From the NCBI GenBank assembly GCA_009731375.1, contig BJOX01000008.1, positions 1,818,798 through 1,841,024 of the forward strand: DNA of 22,227 bases, in the 5' to 3' direction. A program made the position numbers and the translations under genes. Each line of letters opens with the position of its first letter. Position 1 is the first letter of the stretch. Shown piece after piece: positions 9,945 through 18,101 of the stretch. Source of the DNA: Paulinella micropora. Its lineage: Eukaryota > Cercozoa > Imbricatea > Euglyphida. Below the pieces are notes generated by a model, which did no database searches, had not been told where the DNA came from, and saw only the letters and a program-made list of their open reading frames with translations.

Positions 9945-10018
9945 TCGAGCAAGAAAAGCGTGCAAATCTGCTGGAAAGTCAACTCAGCAGACTGCGAGAA
10001 ATGAACAAGTCAGAGGAG
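9945..10018 (+). CDS. Coiled-coil gene, exon 13 (74 nt)
   Basis: Acceptor GTGTGTTAG. The leading TC completes an Ile codon from exon 12, followed by EQEKRANLLESQLSRLREM and NKSEE, and donor GAG|GTCAAG in phase 0. Strong heptad pattern. It is the only one of three tandem copies with a full frame and donor. Confidence 0.87.
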
Positions 10019-10045
10019 GTCAAGACGTGGACCACATCTACCTAC

Positions 10046-10696
<651 letters not shown>

Positions 10697-10774
10697 CAAA
10701 GATACATACAGACAGAGTGAATGAAGGAATAGTATGAATAATGAATGAATAAGTGAATGAGCGAATGAACGAAT

Positions 10775-10818
10775 GAAGGCAAGTATAAAGGTATATATCT
10801 GTCTCACAGTTGCAAGTT
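10775..10818 (+). pseudogene. Copy 1 of the exon 14 acceptor region
   Basis: GAAGGCAAGTATAAAGGTAT, then ATATCTGTCTCACAG and TTGCAAGTT, are shared with 11037-11080. The frame is lost into TGAA repeats four bases later. Confidence 0.85.
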
Positions 10819-10931
10819 AAAATGAATGAATGAATGAGTGAGTGAGTGAATAAATGAATAAATGAATGAGCGAATGAATGAATGAGCGAATGAACGAATG
10901 AATGAATGAATGAATGAGCGAATGAGCGAAT

Positions 10932-10975
10932 GAAGGCAAGTATGTAGGTATATATCTGTCTCACAGTTGCAAGTT
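10932..10975 (+). pseudogene. Copy 2 of the exon 14 acceptor region
   Basis: Nearly identical to copy 1 and to the real site. It again breaks into TGAA immediately after TTGCAAGTTAAA. Confidence 0.85.
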
Positions 10976-11071
10976 AAATTGAATGAATGAATGAGTGAAT
11001 GAGTGAATGAATGAATGAATGAATGAATGAGCGATTGAAGGCAAGTATGTAGGTATATATCTGTCTGACAG

Positions 11072-11137
11072 TTGCAAGTTCAACTGGAGGACGCTGTGCG
11101 CGAAAACAAGAGACTAAAACAGCGCTTGGAGATGCTG
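11072..11137 (+). CDS. Coiled-coil gene, exon 14 (66 nt, 22 codons)
   Basis: Acceptor CTGTCTGACAG, donor CTG|GTAAGA, both good. It reads LQVQLEDAVRENKRLK to RLEML, phase 0 at both ends. Leucine-rich heptads. The donor is continuous with (GA)n. Confidence 0.88.
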
Positions 11138-11139
<2 letters not shown>

Positions 11140-11175
<36 letters not shown>

Positions 11176-11180
11176 CAGAC

Positions 11181-11230
<50 letters not shown>

Positions 11231-11292
11231 GTAGGTAGGTAGGTAGACAGACAGATAAATAGATATCTGGATAGATAGATAGATAGATAGAT
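11140..11292. repeat. (GA)n then (GATA)n
   Basis: (GA)n starts within the donor GTAAGAGAGA. GATA, GACA and GTAG variants follow up to element A. Confidence 0.96.
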
Positions 11293-11662
11293 GAGATATC
11301 GACTAATGTCAGAAAAAAGGAGCTTCTGATTTCGTCAACCAAGGAAGTCTGTGAATAAAGTATTGACCCGATGCCCAGCTAAGCCGTGATGTTTGCACGA
11401 GCTCCCTAGTACCAGGCGGGGCCAGGGCTCGTTCCATAAGCGCCCCTTGCAGAACGAGCTCCCACCTCCATTACAGAGGGCCCAGTAAGCAGATGGAGTT
11501 TCGAGACTGTTCGACAGTCTAGTATAAACCGACAGAGCACTGTGGGTTTTATTCCGGGCTCAACAAGCGAGAAAGGGCACCCTGAGGGAACAGGATTGTG
11601 CTTCCCGTCGCTATTTCGGCATGTGACTTATAGGCGTATGGCTAGGCACACATAAGGCACCC
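11293..11662 (-). mobile_element. Dispersed element A, longest copy, between (GATA)n arrays
   Basis: About 370 bp, non-coding. Its reverse complement shares 20273-20441 nearly base for base apart from two indels, and 11293-11350 is repeated at 8148. In element orientation it begins ATCT|GGGTGCCTTATGTG and ends GTCGATATCTC|(ATCT)n. A similar start is seen at 12055 with a 5' insert. No ORF or terminal inverted repeats are visible. Most likely a SINE-like sequence or a LINE 3' region. Confidence 0.85.
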
Positions 11663-11693
<31 letters not shown>

Positions 11694-11876
11694 CAGATAG
11701 ATAGATGCATATATACATACATACATACTTACATACATACATACATACATACGTACATACATACATGCATACTTACATGCATGCATGCATGCATGCATAT
11801 ATACATACATACATACATACATACATACATACATACATACATACATACACATACATACATACGTACATACATACAT
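11663..11876. repeat. (GATA)n then (ATAC)n
   Basis: About ten GATA units, then about 170 bp of ATAC with GCAT and CGTA variants. Confidence 0.97.
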
Positions 11877-11885
11877 GTATGGTAT

Positions 11886-11938
11886 AGAGGAAGAAAAGAA
11901 GGCAAAACAACTCCCGCAGCAGGCAGGACAATCGACTT
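11886..11938 (+). pseudogene. Decayed copy of exon 15 (5' copy)
   Basis: TATAGAGG, AAGAAGGCAAA, CCGCAGCAGG and GACAATC align with 12832-12890. The frame ends in TAG and no GT donor follows, so it is probably inactive. Confidence 0.75.
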
Positions 11939-11944
11939 AGCCGT

Positions 11945-11958
11945 TTATCTATCCATCC

Positions 11959-12054
<96 letters not shown>
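11945..12054. repeat. (TATC)n array
   Basis: About 27 units on the 5' side of an element A copy. Confidence 0.97.
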
Positions 12055-12099
12055 GGGATGGTGTGGGTGTGCTGGGCCCGTGGTGGGGTGCCTTATGTG
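12055..12099 (+). mobile_element. Element A, 5' part, cut by assembly gap
   Basis: It ends GGGTGCCTTATGTG, which is the 5' start of element A as read on the minus strand at 11662. It is preceded by (TATC)n and about 30 bp not present in the 11-kb copy, so the true 5' end of A may be longer. Confidence 0.7.
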
Positions 12100-12615
12100 N
12101 NNNNNNNNNNNNNNNNNNNNNNNNNNNNNNNNNNNNNNNNNNNNNNNNNNNNNNNNNNNNNNNNNNNNNNNNNNNNNNNNNNNNNNNNNNNNNNNNNNNN
12201 NNNNNNNNNNNNNNNNNNNNNNNNNNNNNNNNNNNNNNNNNNNNNNNNNNNNNNNNNNNNNNNNNNNNNNNNNNNNNNNNNNNNNNNNNNNNNNNNNNNN
12301 NNNNNNNNNNNNNNNNNNNNNNNNNNNNNNNNNNNNNNNNNNNNNNNNNNNNNNNNNNNNNNNNNNNNNNNNNNNNNNNNNNNNNNNNNNNNNNNNNNNN
12401 NNNNNNNNNNNNNNNNNNNNNNNNNNNNNNNNNNNNNNNNNNNNNNNNNNNNNNNNNNNNNNNNNNNNNNNNNNNNNNNNNNNNNNNNNNNNNNNNNNNN
12501 NNNNNNNNNNNNNNNNNNNNNNNNNNNNNNNNNNNNNNNNNNNNNNNNNNNNNNNNNNNNNNNNNNNNNNNNNNNNNNNNNNNNNNNNNNNNNNNNNNNN
12601 NNNNNNNNNNNNNNN
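12100..12615. other. Assembly gap (516 N)
   Basis: Bounded by the start of an element A copy on the left and (CTAC)n on the right. Reading frames drawn across it mean nothing. Confidence 0.99.
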
Positions 12616-12831
12616 CCTACCTACCTACCTACCTACCTACCTAACTATCTACCTATCTACCTACCTACCTACCTACCTATCTACCTACCTACCTACCTAC
12701 CTACCCACCTACCTAACTATCTACCTATCTACCTACCTACCTACCTGCCTACCTACCTACCTACCTACCTACCTAACTATCTACCTATCTACCTATCTAC
12801 CTACCTACCTACCTATCTAACTACCTACCTA
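12616..12831. repeat. (CTAC)n array with TATC/AACT variants
   Basis: A higher-order pattern (CTACCTAACTATCTACCTAT) recurs about three times. The array ends CTATAG, which is the acceptor of exon 15. Confidence 0.95.
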
Positions 12832-12834
12832 TAG

Positions 12835-12891
12835 GAGGTAGAGAAGGCAAAGCATCTTCCGCAGCAGGAAGAACACTTTGCACAGATCAAG
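12835..12891 (+). CDS. Coiled-coil gene, exon 15 (57 nt, 19 codons)
   Basis: Acceptor CCTACCTATAG, donor AAG|GTGTGT. It reads EVEKAKHLPQQEEHFAQIK, phase 0 at both ends. Decayed copies lie at 11886 and 13477. The helix contains a Pro, so the coiled coil may bend here. Confidence 0.77.
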
Positions 12892-12897
12892 GTGTGT

Positions 12898-12902
12898 ACA
12901 TG

Positions 12903-12933
<31 letters not shown>

Positions 12934-13208
12934 GCATGCATGCATGCATACATGCATACATACATACATACATACATACATACATACATACATACATGCA
13001 TACATACATACATGCATACATACATACATACATACATACATACTTATACATACATACATATATACATACATACATACATACATACGTACATACATACGTA
13101 CGTACATACATACATACATACATACATACATACATACATACAATACATACAGTACATGCATGTATGCATACATGCATGCATGCATGCATGCATGCATACA
13201 TATATACA

Positions 13209-13240
<32 letters not shown>

Positions 13241-13470
13241 CATACATACATACATACATACATACATACATACATACATACATACATACATACATACATA
13301 CATACATACATACATGCGTACATGCATGCATACATGCATACATACATACATACATACATACATACAATACATACAATACATGCATACATGCATACATGCA
13401 TGCATGCATGCATGCATACATACATACATACATACATACATACATACGTACATACATACATACATAAATA
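12898..13470. repeat. (ATAC)n array of about 570 bp
   Basis: ATAC with GCAT, CGTA and AATAC variants; it is the complement-strand form of the (ATGT)n arrays elsewhere. Confidence 0.98.
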
Positions 13471-13476
13471 CAAAAA

Positions 13477-13515
13477 CATTTCCCGCAGCAGGCTGAACAC
13501 TTTGCACTGATCAAG
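13477..13515 (+). pseudogene. 3' copy of exon 15, possibly a 27-nt exon
   Basis: CATTTCCCGCAGCAGG, then GAACACTTTGCACTGATCAAG|GTGTGTAC, matches the exon 15 3' part and its donor. A cryptic acceptor CCCGCAG at 13488 would give a 27-nt phase-0 exon reading QAEHFALIK. It could be used or be a remnant. Confidence 0.6.
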
Positions 13516-13535
13516 GTGTGTACATATACAATCTA

Positions 13536-13590
13536 TGTAATGTATGTATGTATGTATGTATGTATGTATGCCTATTTATGTATGTTTATG
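13536..13590. repeat. Short (ATGT)n array
   Basis: About ten units after the 3' copy of exon 15. Confidence 0.9.
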
Positions 13591-13666
13591 TAAAGTGCTG
13601 GAGCTCTGTGTTGCGCAATAGGATGAATGTACATACTACGCATAGACAAACAGTGCATGTTTGCAG

Positions 13667-13705
13667 ACGCTGCAGCAGAGGGCTGCGCACTACCTTTGCC
13701 ACAGC
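13667..13705 (+). pseudogene. Diverged copy of exon 16 (a)
   Basis: Acceptor TTTGCAG, then TLQQRAAHYLCHS, against ELEKRDVHYRRHS in exon 16. The frame stays open to a GTGAGT at 13755, but that exit is phase 1 and does not fit the next exon. Confidence 0.6.
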
Positions 13706-13744
13706 AATAAGACACAGCAGACAGATCATACAATACAACACACA

Positions 13745-13783
13745 CTGTGGCGAAGTGAGTGCGCGTCCCTCTTTTCCAGCTCC
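13745..13783 (-). pseudogene. Inverted copy of the exon 16 5' part (b)
   Basis: The reverse complement reads GGAGCTGGAAAAGAGGGACG, then CGCACTC and CTTCGCCACAG, matching 13970-14008 and 14127-14165. The acceptor is missing in this orientation. Confidence 0.8.
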
Positions 13784-13786
13784 TGT

Positions 13787-13845
13787 AAACATGCGTCGTT
13801 TGTCCATGTGTAGCATAGCAAACATGCGTCGTTTGTCCATTTGTA
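13787..13845. repeat. Direct repeat, two units of about 27 bp
   Basis: AAACATGCGTCGTTTGTCCA plus T(G/T)TGTAG occurs at 13787 and 13819. Confidence 0.9.
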
Positions 13846-13970
13846 GTAGATGCATGTTTACTATTTTGAATCACATAGCTCGACTGCTTTATATACACGC
13901 TGGTCTGTTTGTGTGTGTGTGTGTGAATTTTCATTTGCACGTATTGATATTTATTATTGATATGTATTCG

Positions 13971-14015
13971 GAGCTGGAGAAGAGGGATGCGCACTATCTC
14001 GCCACAGCGAGGAGC
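13971..14015 (+). pseudogene. Decayed copy of exon 16 (c)
   Basis: GAGCTGGAGAAGAGGGATGC, then GCACTATCTCGCCACAGCGAGGAGC, matches exon 16, but TCG replaces the acceptor CAG and the sequence diverges before the exon's second half. Confidence 0.85.
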
Positions 14016-14127
14016 TCTATTAAACATATACTTCAATACAGACAAGCGTGCATGTGAAGGAGTTAGAGCTATGTGATGCCCAACAGTGAAGCTTTACATA
14101 CAGCAAATAAAGCCATGCATATATCAG

Positions 14128-14208
14128 GAGCTGGAGAAGAGGGATGTGCACTATCGACGCCACAGCGAGGAGCAGCGCCTTGTCCTGGAGGAGGCCATGC
14201 GCGCCAAG
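14128..14208 (+). CDS. Coiled-coil gene, exon 16 (81 nt, 27 codons)
   Basis: Acceptor ATATATCAG, donor AAG|GTAGAG. It reads ELEKRDVHYRRHSEEQR then LVLEEAMRAK, phase 0 at both ends. It is the most complete member of a local family of at least five copies, one of them inverted. The donor is continuous with (GA)n. Confidence 0.87.
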
Positions 14209-14246
14209 GTAGAGAGAGAGAGAGAGGGGGGGAGGGGCGGGGAAGG

Positions 14247-14284
14247 NNNNNNNNNNNNNNNNNNNNNNNNNNNNNNNNNNNNNN
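14247..14284. other. Assembly gap (38 N)
   Basis: Next to a 63-base G run; the neighbouring sequence should be treated with caution. Confidence 0.99.

Positions 14285-14347
<63 letters not shown>
14285..14347. repeat. 63-base G homopolymer
   Basis: A perfect G run beside a gap. Possibly a sequencing or assembly artefact; if real, a strong G-quadruplex former. Confidence 0.85.
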
Positions 14348-14348
<1 letters not shown>

Positions 14349-14399
14349 AGAAGGGAGGAGGGAGCAAGGAGGGAGGAAGGGATATATATATGTATGTAT

Positions 14400-14417
14400 A
14401 TATAGAGAGAGCGAGAG

Positions 14418-14466
<49 letters not shown>
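14400..14466. repeat. (GA)n array
   Basis: About 65 bp of GA with two GAGC variants, leading into a copy of the exon 16 3' part. Confidence 0.95.
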
Positions 14467-14470
<4 letters not shown>

Positions 14471-14514
14471 ATCTTCGCCACAGCTCAATTTTGGAAGAGG
14501 CCCTGCTCGCGAAG
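14464..14514 (+). pseudogene. Copy of exon 16 with a strong donor, possibly used
   Basis: It reads RDYLRHSSILEEALLAK and ends AAG|GTGAGT, against RDVHYRRHS..LVLEEAMRAK in exon 16. An AG at 14462-14463 in the GA array would give a 51-nt phase-0 exon, but no pyrimidine tract precedes it. It may be an active tandem exon or a remnant. Confidence 0.5.
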
Positions 14515-14566
14515 GTGAGTACGTATGTAAAATATAGTCCATCTCCATCTCCATCTCCATATCCAG

Positions 14567-14605
14567 GAGGAGGCGGAGACTCAACGCTCTGAGCTGCGCA
14601 CGCAG
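14567..14605 (+). CDS. Coiled-coil gene, exon 17 (39 nt, 13 codons)
   Basis: The acceptor follows a (CCATCT)n tract ending ATATCCAG; the donor is CAG|GTCGTG. It reads EEAETQRSELRTQ, phase 0 at both ends. Confidence 0.72.
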
Positions 14606-14618
14606 GTCGTGCTCGTCG

Positions 14619-14769
14619 ATTGCCTCACTACTGCCTCCTTTGCCTATACATAGCCTTCATGCTCATCTATGGCCTAACTACTGCCTCTTTTGCCCTACGT
14701 ATTGCCTTTATGCTCATAAATTGCCTCACTACTGCCTTTTGTGCACTATCCATTTCCTTATGCATGTAT
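14619..14769. repeat. Three tandem units of about 50 bp filling an intron
   Basis: Units start at 14619, 14669 and 14720, each beginning AT(T/G)GCCT(C/A)ACTACTGCCT and ending near TATGCTCAT. They make up almost the whole intron. Confidence 0.88.
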
Positions 14770-14778
14770 GTGCTGCAG

Positions 14779-15357
14779 TTGGGTGCGGCTACCGAGGAAA
14801 AATGGACGATGGAGCGCAAGAAGGCCGAGCTCAAGGCAGAGGTCGCGCGCTTGAAGAACGAGCTGGCTGCCTTCAACGACCTCAAGCAGGAGTTCGCCTT
14901 CGCCTCTGCCAATGAGCTGAGAAAAGAGTTAGCATTGCTGAACCAGCTGAAACAAGAATTTGCGTTCGCGTCTGTGAACGATATGAGGAAAGACTTAGCC
15001 TCGTCTGGCCAACTGCAGAAAGAGCTAGCTTTCTTGAACGAATGGAATGAAGTCAAGAAGCAGTTTTCCTTCGCCTCGCCTGACGAACTGAGGAAAGAGC
15101 TAGCATCCTTGAACGAAGTCAAGAAGGAGTTTTCCTTGGCTTCGTGCGACGAGATGAAGAAAGAGCTTGCGTCCTTGAATGAACTCAAGCAAGAGTTTTC
15201 CTCGACGTTGGACGAGCTCAAGATGGAGCTAGCTTCCTCCAACGAGCTGCAGAAAGCAAACAACGAGTTAAACAAGCAAAACAACGAGTTGAATTCAGTT
15301 GTTGGTGAGTTGAAGAAGGAAAACAACGGGTTGAAGAAAGAAGTCGCTGTCTTGAAG
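14779..15357 (+). CDS. Coiled-coil gene, exon 18 (579 nt, 193 codons) with a 22-residue repeat
   Basis: Acceptor TATGTGCTGCAG, donor AAG|GTGCCG, phase 0 at both ends. After a start rich in K/E (EEKWTMERKKAELKAEVARL) come tandem 22-residue units of the type LKQEFAFASANELRKELALL plus two residues. Units start at about residues 41, 63, 98, 120 and 142, with a 13-residue interruption (LQKELAFLNEWNE) after the second and a 21-residue last unit. The C-terminal third is an Asn/Lys/Leu coil (NNELNKQNNELN). A length of 22 = 2 x 11 would suit a hendecad (11/3) coiled coil; this is inference. It is by far the largest exon of the gene and has the clearest coding signal in the window. Confidence 0.94.
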
Positions 15358-15366
15358 GTGCCGCCC

Positions 15367-15367
15367 A

Positions 15368-15399
<32 letters not shown>

Positions 15400-15592
15400 T
15401 TTCTTTCTTTCTTTCTTTCTCTCTTTCTTTCTTTCTTTCTTTGTTTCCTGCTTTCTTGCTTTCTTGCTTTCGTTTCATCTTTTCTTTTCTTTTCTTTTCT
15501 TCCTTTCTTTCTTTCTTCCTTTCTTTCTTCCTTCCTTCCTTCCTTCCTTCCTTCCTTTCTTTCTTTTTTTCTTTTCTTTTCTTTTCTTTCCC
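15367..15592. repeat. (TTTC)n array with TTCC and TTTTC variants
   Basis: A polypyrimidine tract that starts about 10 bp after the exon 18 donor. A short complementary AAAAG-rich stretch follows at 15604-15642, so a hairpin is possible. Confidence 0.96.
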
Positions 15593-15706
15593 ATACCCCC
15601 GGGAAAAGAAACAGAAAAAGAAAAAAGAAAAGAAAAGAAAAAAGTACTAGTACAGTAGAGTAGTAGTAAAGTAGTAGTATCTCTCTTGCGTGTGTGCACG
15701 TGTTAG

Positions 15707-15760
15707 GAAAAGGCAGGAATCTGGGCAGAGTCCGCGAAAGAGCAAGAGCAAGTGCAAGAG
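15707..15760 (+). CDS. Coiled-coil gene, exon 19 (54 nt, 18 codons)
   Basis: Acceptor GCACGTGTTAG, donor GAG|GTCACT. It reads EKAGIWAESAKEQEQVQE, phase 0 at both ends. Confidence 0.72.
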
Positions 15761-15768
15761 GTCACTCG

Positions 15769-15900
15769 CTTCTTCTTCTTCTTCTTCTTCTTCTTCTTCT
15801 TCTTCTTCTTCTTCTTCTTCTTCTTCTTCTTCTTCTGCTTCTGCTTCTGCTTCTGCTTCTTCTGCTTCTGCTTCTGCTTCTGCTTCTGCTTTTTTTGTTT

Positions 15901-15932
<32 letters not shown>

Positions 15933-15960
15933 GCTGTTGTTGTTGTTGTTGTTGTTGTTG
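15769..15960. repeat. (TTC)n, (TTCTGC)n and (TTG)n array
   Basis: Three trinucleotide arrays in succession; the transition passes through TTCTGC hexamers. Confidence 0.97.
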
Positions 15961-16102
15961 TAAATTTAATGACAGTTATTAAAACAGTGGCATGATGGTG
16001 CATGGATAACGGCCTTAAACCCACTTAAAGACAAGTAGATGTCTAATCATGTTGTTGTTCTTGTGTTCTTCAGAGTACTTAAAATGCAAGATGGTGTGTG
16101 GC

Positions 16103-16152
<50 letters not shown>

Positions 16153-16153
16153 C

Positions 16154-16187
<34 letters not shown>

Positions 16188-16698
16188 CGTTGTTGTTGAT
16201 GATGATGTTGTTGTTGTTGTTGTTGTTGGTTGTTCTTGTTGTTGTTGTTCTTGTTGTTCTTGTTGTTCTTGTTGTTGTTGTTGCTCTTGTTGCTGCTGCT
16301 GCTATTGTTGTTTGTTGTTGTTGTTCAATTTAATAATAATAAAACTTAAACAAAGTATTTAAAATGCAAGATGGTGTGTTGTTGTTGTTCTTGTCAAAAA
16401 ACTTTTCCGATAGAGTTTTTTTTTTTTAATAATTTTTTTTAAATATTTTTTTATTTTTTAATGCAGTAAGCAAGTTTAATGAGAAAAAGAACAAAAATAA
16501 AGAGCTTAATTCAAATGATTTTTTTTGTTTTTTTTTTTTTGTTTTTTGTTTTGTTTTGTTTTGTTTTTTACAGTAAGCAAGGTTCAATGGAGGAAAAGAA
16601 GATAACTAAGATAAATAGAAGAAAGGAGAAAAAGCAAACCTTTTTGTTATTGCTGTTGCTGCTGTTGTTGGTTGTTGTTGCTGTTGCTGCTGTTGTTT

Positions 16699-16748
<50 letters not shown>

Positions 16749-16800
16749 GGTCAATTTAATCAATGACTTAAAAACCAATTACAAGATGGTGTGAGGCTAT
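15961..16800 (+). repeat. (TTG)n arrays with an interspersed AT-rich unit (element D)
   Basis: Blocks near 15961-16010, 16070-16104, 16324-16378 and 16750-16800 share (T)CAATTTAAT, ACTTAAAA and GCAAGATGGTGTG-like segments, all in one orientation and mostly bordered by (TTG)n. A second pair, AGTAAGCAAG at 16465 and 16573, lies in T-rich DNA. No coding potential was seen. Confidence 0.65.
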
Positions 16801-16880
16801 TGGCCAAAAAATAATCACCATTTCAAGAATTTCGTCCTGTCATCCCCGGCCGTCGATACGCCAGAGCTGTATCATTGTAC
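16801..16880. other. Short non-repetitive segment
   Basis: About 80 bp of unique DNA after the last element D block. No gene seen. Confidence 0.5.
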
Positions 16881-16918
16881 GTTGTTGCTGCTGCTGTTGC
16901 TGTTGTTGTTGTTGTTGT

Positions 16919-16950
<32 letters not shown>

Positions 16951-16980
16951 GCTGCTGCTGCTGCTACTGCTCATGTTGTT

Positions 16981-17013
<33 letters not shown>

Positions 17014-17018
17014 CTTGT

Positions 17019-17062
<44 letters not shown>

Positions 17063-17063
17063 A

Positions 17064-17134
<71 letters not shown>

Positions 17135-17276
17135 GTTGTTGTTGTTATTGTTTGTTGTTTGTTGTTTGTTTATTGTTGTTTATTGTTGCTAATTGGTGTT
17201 GTTAATTGTTGTTGTTGTTGTTTTTGTTTTGTTGTTGTTGTTGTTGTCGTCGTCGTCGTCGTCGTCGTTGGTTTGT

Positions 17277-17309
<33 letters not shown>

Positions 17310-17330
17310 GTTGTTGTTTGTTGTTTGTTT
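16880..17330. repeat. (GTT)n/(GCT)n array
   Basis: GTT blocks alternate with GCT blocks, with a short GTC tract near 17245 and GTTT variants. Confidence 0.97.
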
Positions 17331-17712
17331 GCTTCTGCTTCTTCTGCTTCTTCTGCTTCTTCTTGCTTCTTCTTGCTTCTTCTTGCTTCTTCTTGCTTCT
17401 TCTTGCTTCTTCTTGCTTCTTCTTGCTTCTTCTTGCTTCTTCTTGCTTCTTCTTGCTTCTTCTCGCTTCTTCTTGCTTCTTCTTGCTTCTTGCTTCTTCT
17501 TGCTTCTTCTTGCTTCTTCTTGCTTCTTCTGGCTTCTTCTGGCTTCTTCTGGCTTCTTCTGGCTTCTTCTGGCTTCTTCTGGCTTCTTCTGGCTTCTTCT
17601 GGTTTCTTCTTGCTTCTTCTTGCTTCTTCTTGCTTCTTTCTTGCTTCTTTCTTGCTTCTTTCTTGCTTCTTTCTTCTATCTTTCTTCTTTCTTTCTTCTT
17701 TCTTTCTTCTTT
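17331..17712. repeat. 10-bp minisatellite (GCTTCTTCTT)n
   Basis: About 30 units. A GGCTTCTTCT subfamily occupies about 17530-17600, and GCTTCTTTCTT forms follow. Confidence 0.95.
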
Positions 17713-18101
17713 CTTTCTTCTTTCCTTCTTCTTCTTCTTCTTCTTCTTCTTCTTCTTCTTCTTCTTCTTCTTCTTCCTCTTCGTCTTCCTCTTCCTCTTC
17801 CTCTTCTTCTTCTTCTTCTTCTTCTTCTTCTTCCTATTCTTATTCTTATTCTTATTCTTATTGTTATTCTTCTTCTTTTTCTTCTTCTTTTCTTCTTTCT
17901 CTTTTTCTTCTTCTTTTTCTTCTTTCTCTTTTTCTTCTTCTTCTTCTTCTTCTTCTTCTTCTTCTTCTTCTTCTTCTCCTTCATCTTCTTCTTCATCTCC
18001 TTCTTCTTCTTTTTCTTCTTCTCCTTCTTCTTCTTCTTCTTCTTTTTCTTCTTCTTCTTCTTCTTCTTCTTCTTCTTCTTCTTCTTCTTCTTCTTCTTCT
18101 C
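17713..18101. repeat. (TTC)n array with TCC, TTTC and TTA variants
   Basis: All-pyrimidine on the plus strand, apart from a few A and G bases near 17782 and 17835-17868. Confidence 0.97.

Larger units (their letters stand above)
10729..11037. repeat. (TGAA)n array containing duplicated exon-start segments
   Basis: TGAA/TGAG/CGAA units. Two 44-bp blocks at 10775-10818 and 10932-10975 copy the acceptor region and first 7-9 bases of exon 14 (real copy 11037-11080), then revert to TGAA. Confidence 0.92.

Noticed and set aside
11781-12834. Open frames of 246-287 codons across 12100-12615
   Set aside because: Most of their length is N, which reads as unknown residues; the rest is TATC/CTAC repeat.
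15594-15663. Read-through of exon 18 into (TTTC)n, giving a Phe/Ser/Leu tail
   Set aside because: The strong AAG|GTGCCG junction at 15357 and the phase-0 exon at 15707 make intron retention unlikely as the main form.
16458-16640. Possible exons after GCAG|TAAGCAAG and ACAG|TAAGCAAGG
   Set aside because: In phase 0 both begin with a TAA stop, and no donor gives an open phase-compatible exon. They look like a two-copy intronic repeat.
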